Shown in pieces: positions 35,368-39,960 of a stretch of DNA of 39,960 bases. The stretch's first letter is position 1, and each line of letters opens with the position of its first letter. A program made the position numbers and the translations under genes. Source of the DNA: Chryseobacterium sp. (GTDB taxonomy: Bacteria; Bacteroidota; Bacteroidia; Flavobacteriales; Weeksellaceae); NCBI GenBank assembly GCA_018260475.1, contig JAGLBA010000017.1:1-39960 (forward strand), given 5' to 3'. Below the pieces are notes generated by a model. The model saw only the letters and a program-made list of their open reading frames with translations. It did no database searches and was not told the DNA's origin.

Positions 35368-36138
35368 ATGAAGAAAATATTGAGCATACTTACGATTTTA
35401 AGTTTTAGTTTAGGCTTCGCACAACTCGAAAATATTTCGGGGGGCGAGCGTCTCATCTACCGCATCCACTATGGCGCACTGAACGCCGGAACCGCCACCC
35501 TCACGACTTTGAAAACGAATTACCAAGGAGTTCCGCATTTTTATGTGAAAGGCGTGGGACGAACCACTGGGCCGGTGCGGACTTTCTTCAAAGTGGAGGA
35601 TGTGTATGAAAGTTACATCAATATCAGTACGGGATTGCCGAGTTACTATATCCGCAATGTGAGGGAGGGCGGTTATTCCCAGCATCTGGCGGCAGCCTTT
35701 AACCAAAACAATCAAACGGTAATTCTTACCGATAAAAAAAATCCGGAGAACGGCTCAAAAGTCATTAAAACTGTGAAAGGTTTGCAAGATATGATTTCTG
35801 CATTCTACTATCTTCGCGGACTTTCACCAGAGGAAATCCGCGTAGGTACCGTGAAAAATCTGAATGTCTGGATCGACAAAGAAATGTTCGGATTTAATAT
35901 TAGAATTGTCGGTATTGAAACCATCAACACAAAGTATGGTAAGTTAAATTGCCTGAAAATCCTACCAACAGTGAAAGGTGGGCGTGTTTTCAAAAATGAT
36001 GAAAGCGTGGTGCTATGGGTAAGCAACGACCAAAACCACATACCAATCGCAATAAAAGCGGAACTAGTAGTTGGATCTTTGCGAGCAGATATTGATGGTA
36101 TTACCGGCCTGAAGTATCCCTTGAAATTCATTAAATAA
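35368..36138 (+). CDS. DUF3108 exported protein
   Basis: 256 residues from the ATG at 35368, which gives a clean signal peptide (MKKILSILTILSFSLGFA, cleaved before QLENISG). The earlier ATG at 35314 would place 18 residues before the signal and is rejected. The domain begins GERLIYRIHYGALNAGTATL and contains FFKVEDVYESYINISTGLP and YSQHLAAAFNQ, the pattern of DUF3108, a periplasmic lipocalin-like beta-sandwich of unknown function. It is followed by a terminator and stands alone. Confidence 0.88.
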   Translation: MKKILSILTILSFSLGFAQLENISGGERLIYRIHYGALNAGTATLTTLKTNYQGVPHFYVKGVGRTTGPVRTFFKVEDVYESYINISTGLPSYYIRNVREGGYSQHLAAAFNQNNQTVILTDKKNPENGSKVIKTVKGLQDMISAFYYLRGLSPEEIRVGTVKNLNVWIDKEMFGFNIRIVGIETINTKYGKLNCLKILPTVKGGRVFKNDESVVLWVSNDQNHIPIAIKAELVVGSLRADIDGITGLKYPLKFIK

Positions 36139-36162
36139 AAAAACTTAAATATTCAACAAAAT

Positions 36163-36198
36163 AAAAAAAGCGTTTCCAAAATCGGAAGCGCTTTTTTT
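36163..36198. terminator. Bidirectional terminator between the DUF3108 gene and pheS
   Basis: A stem of 15 bp with one G-U pair (36163-36177 with 36184-36198) and flanking A and T runs lies between the two convergent genes. Confidence 0.85.
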
Positions 36199-36200
36199 AG

Positions 36201-37211
36201 TTACAATGCGTTGAACTGTTCGAGCATTCTTTTATCATTTTCAAAGAACATTCGAATGTCGCCCATTTGGTGCAGGAGCATCACGATTCTTTCGATGCCC
36301 ATCCCGAAGGCATAGCCGGAATATTTATCGGGGTCTATGTTTACATTTTTCAGTACCGCGGGATCCACCATACCGCAACCCATTATCTCCAGCCAACCCG
36401 TTCCTTTGGTGATTCTGTAATCGGTTTCGGAGTTCAGTCCCCAATACACATCTACCTCGGCACTGGGCTCTGTGAAAGGAAAGTAAGACGGGCGCATCCT
36501 GATTTTGGACTTGCCAAAAAGTTCTGTGGTGAAGAACTGAAGCGTCTGTTTCAGATCTGCAAAACTCACATTTTCATCAATATAAAGACCTTCTATTTGA
36601 TGGAAAATACAATGTGAGCGCGAGGAAATAGCCTCATTACGAAATACACGCCCCGGAGATAGTATGCGAATCGGCGGTTCATTGTTTTCCATGTGGCGGA
36701 TTTGCACCGAAGAAGTGTGTGTCCTCAACAAAATATCGGGATTTTTCTCTATGAAAAATGTGTCCTGCATATCCCTCGCCGGGTGGTATTCCGGGAGGTT
36801 TAGCGCAGTGAAGTTATGCCAATCGTCCTCTATTTCTGGGCCATCTGCCACGGCGAAACCTATGGATTTAAAAATCTCTGTAATGCGATTTCTCACCAAA
36901 CTAATGGGGTGGCGGGATCCCAATTCTAATGGAAATCCTGGGCGGGTAAGGTCTTCTTTATCGGCTTGTACGCCGGCATTATCAGAATCTTTCAACTCAT
37001 CTAATTTTGCGGCTACAATTTGTTTTAGGGTGTTGATTTTTTGACCAAATTCTTTTTTCTGCTCGTTTGGAACAGTTTTAAATTGATCAAATATTTCGTT
37101 TAGAATTCCTTTTTTACTGTTATATTTTATTCTGAACTGCTCTATTTCCTCCTTATTGGTAGAGGAAAATTGGGCTACATCGTTCAAATATTCATCAATC
37201 TTATCTAGCAT
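36201..37211 (-). CDS. pheS: Phenylalanyl-tRNA synthetase alpha subunit
   Basis: 336 residues from the ATG at 37211; the frame continues 22 codons upstream without family likeness. With PheT it charges tRNA(Phe). The N-terminal coiled coil (residues 1-90, including [17 protein letters not shown]) binds tRNA. The class II core follows with [13 protein letters not shown], motif 2 [19 protein letters not shown] and motif 3 [13 protein letters not shown]. pheT is not adjacent in this window. Confidence 0.96.
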   Translation of the reverse strand: MLDKIDEYLNDVAQFSSTNKEEIEQFRIKYNSKKGILNEIFDQFKTVPNEQKKEFGQKINTLKQIVAAKLDELKDSDNAGVQADKEDLTRPGFPLELGSRHPISLVRNRITEIFKSIGFAVADGPEIEDDWHNFTALNLPEYHPARDMQDTFFIEKNPDILLRTHTSSVQIRHMENNEPPIRILSPGRVFRNEAISSRSHCIFHQIEGLYIDENVSFADLKQTLQFFTTELFGKSKIRMRPSYFPFTEPSAEVDVYWGLNSETDYRITKGTGWLEIMGCGMVDPAVLKNVNIDPDKYSGYAFGMGIERIVMLLHQMGDIRMFFENDKRMLEQFNAL

Positions 37212-37280
37212 GGTAATGGTTTGATAGGCAAAAATACTACTTTTAAATTTTAAAAAATCGTGAAAAAGTGCATTCACATT

Positions 37281-37309
37281 AAAAAATCTGCCTATTTATG
37301 GGCAGATTT
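37281..37309 (-). terminator. Terminator of the lipoprotein yceI gene
   Basis: AAATCTGCC (37284-37292) pairs with GGCAGATTT (37301-37309), 20 nt past the yceI stop on the minus strand. Confidence 0.8.
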
Positions 37310-37329
37310 AATTTTTAGATTTACGATGA

Positions 37330-37992
37330 TTATTTCTTTTCCATTGCCTTGATAAGCACTTGGAGCGTCATTTCATTTTTAATAATGCCGTTAGCCACTG
37401 GCATTTGGAATTTCACGCCGTAATCGTCTCGGTTGATGTCCGTAGGTTCTGACGCGATACTCACTTCGCCGTCTTTCACGGTTACATTCGTATTAAATTT
37501 TACAGGTTTAGTAATTCCTTTTATGGTAAGATTTCCTTCCATGAGCGTATTGTAATCGCCTTCTGGAGCTGGCGTGCTCACTTTGGTAACCTCGAAAGAA
37601 GCAGTCGGGAATTTTTCGACATCAAAAAAATCTGCAGACTTTAAGTGGCCCTCCAATTTTGTTTTTTGTTCAGCATCGTCCTTTAGATCGGTGTTGTCCA
37701 AGGAAGCCATGTTGGCAACAAATTTTCCACTTTCAAGTTTTCCGTCTTTCACAGTCAGGTCGCCACTTTCAAATTTAATTGTTCCGAAATGGCTTGTGTT
37801 ATCAGATTGCAATACTTTGAAACCCTTCCACTCGATTTTGCTGTTCAGGGTATCTAGCACGAACTGTCTTCCTTCCTTGGTGGTGGTCACTTCTGAGCTT
37901 TCGCTCGTCACAGGTTTGTCTTTTCCGCAAGTAACTAAAGCCGTTCCTGATAAAACAATAGCCAAAACAGGCAGAGCAAATATATTTTTCAT
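37330..37992 (-). CDS. YceI family lipoprotein
   Basis: 220 residues. The start MKNIFALPVLAIVLSGTALV leads to a lipobox LVTC with Cys22 as the likely lipidated residue, followed by a Ser/Thr-rich linker. The YceI barrel then runs through FVLDTLNSKIEWKGFKV, FFDVEKFPTASFEVTK and VKFNTNVTVKDGEVS. Thus the protein should sit in the outer or inner membrane facing the periplasm, in contrast to the cytoplasmic copy at 28097. Lipid carriage is the family role; the ligand here is unknown. Confidence 0.92.
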   Translation of the reverse strand: MKNIFALPVLAIVLSGTALVTCGKDKPVTSESSEVTTTKEGRQFVLDTLNSKIEWKGFKVLQSDNTSHFGTIKFESGDLTVKDGKLESGKFVANMASLDNTDLKDDAEQKTKLEGHLKSADFFDVEKFPTASFEVTKVSTPAPEGDYNTLMEGNLTIKGITKPVKFNTNVTVKDGEVSIASEPTDINRDDYGVKFQMPVANGIIKNEMTLQVLIKAMEKK

Positions 37993-38011
37993 TTCAGTTA
38001 TAAATTTTGAG

Positions 38012-38042
38012 CTAAATTAACGATTTTATATGCCAATTCAAA
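38012..38042 (-). promoter_or_regulatory. Promoter of the lipoprotein yceI gene
   Basis: On the minus strand TTTG (38042-38039) and TAATTTAG (38019-38012, seven of eight matches to TAnnTTTG) are 19 nt apart. The promoter lies beside that of the divergent ABC gene. Confidence 0.45.
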
Positions 38043-38048
38043 ATTAAT

Positions 38049-38056
38049 TATTTTTG
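38049..38056 (+). promoter_or_regulatory. -7 box directly before the ABC ATPase gene
   Basis: TATTTTTG matches TAnnTTTG and ends 4 nt before the ATG at 38061. As for uvrC and mscS, the mRNA should start at or next to the start codon. Confidence 0.55.
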
Positions 38057-38060
38057 CTGA

Positions 38061-39002
38061 ATGTTATTAGAAGTCAGACACCTCAGATTTTCATACACCG
38101 CAGACCGGTCACTGTTCCGCAACTTGAACCTCCGCATAGAAGAAGGCGGCGCCGTGGCACTTGCCGGCGAAAGTGGCTGCGGGAAATCTACCCTACTGAC
38201 CCTGATCTATGGTCTTGCCGATTGGCAAGAAGGGGAAATTATCTTCGATGGGAAACAACTGATGGGCCCTAAAGGGAACATCGTTCCGGGAGAAAAAGAC
38301 ATGAAGTTTGTTGCGCAAAACTACGACCTCATGCCCTATTCCACCGTGGCGGATAATGTAGGAAAGTTCCTCTCTAATATTGATTTGAAAGCGAAAGCCG
38401 AAAAAGTAGCAGAACTGCTGGAGGTAGTCGGGCTTTTGGATTATGCCAAAGAATTTCCGAAGAACCTCAGCGGCGGGCAACAGCAACGCGTGGCCATCGC
38501 ACGGGCGTTATCGGTAACGCCGAAACTCCTTTTGCTGGACGAACCTTTTAGCAATTTAGATTTTTCAAGAAAAGTAGAACTCCGCGAACGGCTTTTTAAT
38601 TATGTGAAAGAAAAACAGATTACGCTGATCATTTCCACGCACGAAATTCAGGAAGTGCTGCCGTGGCTGGACAGAATCATCGTGCTCCAGGAAGGCCGCC
38701 TAATTCAAAATGACACCGCGGAAGAAACTTATAGAAACCCTTACAATTCCTATGTTGCCAAGCTTTTTGGGGAAGTAAACCTCCTTTCCGACAACGAGCG
38801 CGAAACACTTGGATTAAATAAAAACCACCTTTACCCTCATGAAATATCGATTTCGGAAAATGGAAAGCAGGCAAAAGTCTTGGAAAGCCGATTTGCTGGA
38901 AGCCACTACTGGAATAGGATATTGGTGGAAGGAATTTCTTTGGTAATGTATTCGGAAACACAAATTGCGGGCGATTTAGTAGTGGATTTTAAGCATTTGT
39001 AA
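38061..39002 (+). CDS. ABC transporter ATP-binding protein
   Basis: 313 residues. The full ATPase set is present: Walker A GESGCGKST (residues 36-44), the Q-loop in FVAQNYDLMPYSTVADN, the signature LSGGQQQRVAIARAL, Walker B LLLLDEPFSNLD and the switch histidine in STHEIQEVL. After residue 235 a C-terminal extension of about 75 residues resembles the regulatory (TOBE-like) part of importer ATPases of the FbpC/PotA type. No permease or binding protein is next to it, so the transported substrate is unknown. There is only one possible ATG near the domain start. Confidence 0.9.
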   Translation: MLLEVRHLRFSYTADRSLFRNLNLRIEEGGAVALAGESGCGKSTLLTLIYGLADWQEGEIIFDGKQLMGPKGNIVPGEKDMKFVAQNYDLMPYSTVADNVGKFLSNIDLKAKAEKVAELLEVVGLLDYAKEFPKNLSGGQQQRVAIARALSVTPKLLLLDEPFSNLDFSRKVELRERLFNYVKEKQITLIISTHEIQEVLPWLDRIIVLQEGRLIQNDTAEETYRNPYNSYVAKLFGEVNLLSDNERETLGLNKNHLYPHEISISENGKQAKVLESRFAGSHYWNRILVEGISLVMYSETQIAGDLVVDFKHL

Positions 39003-39197
39003 AACAAAAAGCCTCATATTTGCGATGATTCTTGTGACCGCTATAGGGTTCGAAACTATGAAGTTTGCTTAGATAGCTGGGAAAACGTTTATTTGCTACC
39101 ATCTATCTCTGTATAACTACTTGATTATTAAAGCACGTACATCTCAAAGCTCTTTTCCGTTAGCTGAAATTATAAATACAAATATCTTACAAAATTT
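39003..39197. other. Spacer with an open reading-frame remnant
   Basis: After the ABC stop codon the same frame stays open to 39113 and reads SCDRYRVRNYEVCLDSWENV, with no start codon of its own. The segment includes GGTTCGAA within an imperfect dyad but does not form a tRNA. It may be a gene or insertion-sequence remnant. No -7 box is visible before the next gene. Confidence 0.35.
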
Positions 39198-39803
39198 ATG
39201 CACTTACCAAAATTATTCAAAACAGAAAATTTCGAAATTCTCAAGGAAATAATTAAGAATAATTCATTTTCAAATCTGATTATTTACAATGAAAAGATCT
39301 TGACAACACGTGCAATGATGTTATTAAATGGAAATGAAAATGATTTTTACATCGAAACACATTTGAATCGGGCCAATCCTGTTGCACGGAAAATTGATGC
39401 AGAAAATGAAGTTTTATGTGAGTTTTTAGGTGTTCACACTTATATCAGTTCTTCATGGTATGATCATACAAACGTTTCGACCTGGAACTATGAACAAGTT
39501 CAAATATATGGAAAGGTGGAATTTATGAATGACATCCAATTATACAATCATCTAAACAAGTTGACTAATATATATGAAGCACCTCAAAAATGTCCAATGA
39601 CCTTAGAGAAAATGGGGAAAGAATTTGTGGAAAAGGAGATGAAAGGCGCAATTGGGTTAAACATTATTCCAACTGAGATTAAAATTAAACAAAAATTCTC
39701 ACAAAATCGCGAGGAAAAGAACAATGTGCGAATAATCAGTCACTTGGAACAATCTGAAGATATTATGGACAAAAAAGTGGCTAAGAAAATGAGAGAATTA
39801 TAA
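39198..39803 (+). CDS. PaiB-like FMN-binding protein
   Basis: 201 residues. The sequence follows the FMN_bind_2 (PaiB) family: MHLPKLFKTENFEILKEIIK, HLNRANPVARKI, FLGVHTYISSSWYDHTNVS, TWNYEQVQIYGKVEF and, near the end, IKIKQKFSQNREEKNNV. PaiB of Bacillus was described as a negative regulator of sporulation and protease genes; the fold is a split-barrel flavin reductase type, and a redox role is equally possible. Codon use is more A+T-rich than in neighbouring core genes. Short hydrophobic segments are absent, so it is cytoplasmic. Confidence 0.9.
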   Translation: MHLPKLFKTENFEILKEIIKNNSFSNLIIYNEKILTTRAMMLLNGNENDFYIETHLNRANPVARKIDAENEVLCEFLGVHTYISSSWYDHTNVSTWNYEQVQIYGKVEFMNDIQLYNHLNKLTNIYEAPQKCPMTLEKMGKEFVEKEMKGAIGLNIIPTEIKIKQKFSQNREEKNNVRIISHLEQSEDIMDKKVAKKMREL

Positions 39804-39827
39804 TAAAAACTTCTACTAATAACTAAG

Positions 39828-39863
39828 CTTTCGTCTTGTCCGCAGGACAGAAGATGAAAGCCC
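39828..39863. other. Imperfect hairpin after the PaiB-like gene
   Basis: GCTTTC-G-TCTTGTCC and GGACAGAAGATGAAAGC form an imperfect stem (one mismatch, one two-base bulge) with a 3-nt loop. No T run follows, so it is not a standard terminator. It may belong to a structured RNA that continues to the window end, where CGGAA and TTCCG form another small stem. Confidence 0.3.
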
Positions 39864-39960
39864 GTTGAACGGAAGTTCCGGTAGCTTTTCAGCAGTATGA
39901 TGGTCCTCTTATGGGGATGTCGTTTTCAGAATTTAGATACACAAAGCAGTTTTTTCGGAG

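Noticed and set aside
39040-39062. tRNA or tRNA fragment suggested by GGTTCGAA
   Set aside because: The flanks do not give a 5-bp T-arm and no acceptor stem, anticodon arm or CCA can be found.

Overview
This window looks like chromosome from a flavobacterium of the Chryseobacterium group (Bacteroidota, Weeksellaceae). That placement is inferred from how the proteins read, from promoters of the Bacteroidota type (TAnnTTTG at -7), from A-rich start regions without Shine-Dalgarno sequences, from a class II HMG-CoA reductase (mevalonate pathway) and from TonB-linked iron uptake genes. Most of the window is core genome at moderate G+C. It is interrupted by an A+T-rich type III restriction-modification block, by short G+C-rich intergenic elements, and by possibly mobile DNA at both edges.

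Layout. 1-590: a zinc-finger/helix-turn-helix protein overlapping the start of a gene that leaves the window, probably an integrase. 813-2708: dnaK on the minus strand, with an unusual upstream segment that repeats its first codons with only synonymous changes. 2900-5859: the ppk1-ppx polyphosphate operon. 5883-6480: spacer without a convincing gene. 6481-8753: an FkbM methyltransferase and a polysaccharide flippase. 8802-14067, minus strand: a HipA-like kinase, a DUF3037 protein, a GT2 glycosyltransferase, a lipoprotein amidohydrolase and a GT-B-like protein in an overlapping chain, followed by a PepSY-like lipoprotein that has its own promoter. 14188-17065: a siderophore TonB receptor with a Fur-like box, then a PepSY membrane protein. 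17230-18746: an outer-membrane barrel protein and an MscS channel. 19013-20206: sucC.

20300-25440 holds the type III restriction-modification pair (mod, res); mod carries an A9 tract just before its AdoMet-binding motif. Next come a cysteine-free relative of small zinc-ribbon proteins, DUF423, a 59-residue two-helix membrane protein and HMG-CoA reductase. 28097-29180: a cytoplasmic YceI protein and a two-helix K+ channel. 29234-31007: hutH followed by a truncated GNAT acetyltransferase. 31142-32935: uvrC. The rest holds a secreted hypothetical protein, a ferredoxin reductase/ferredoxin pair, a DUF3108 protein, pheS, a lipoprotein YceI, an ABC ATPase without a permease and a PaiB-like flavin protein.

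The observations most worth checking are: (a) three genes whose start codon lies exactly 4 nt after a perfect -7 box, suggesting leaderless mRNAs; (b) the dnaK upstream fossil; (c) a family of G+C-rich intergenic elements with similar ends and different inner hairpins; (d) the A9 tract in mod; (e) the HipA-like kinase/DUF3037 pair. I saw no CRISPR array, rRNA, complete tRNA or intact insertion sequence. I did not find a clear, wholly new multi-gene system.
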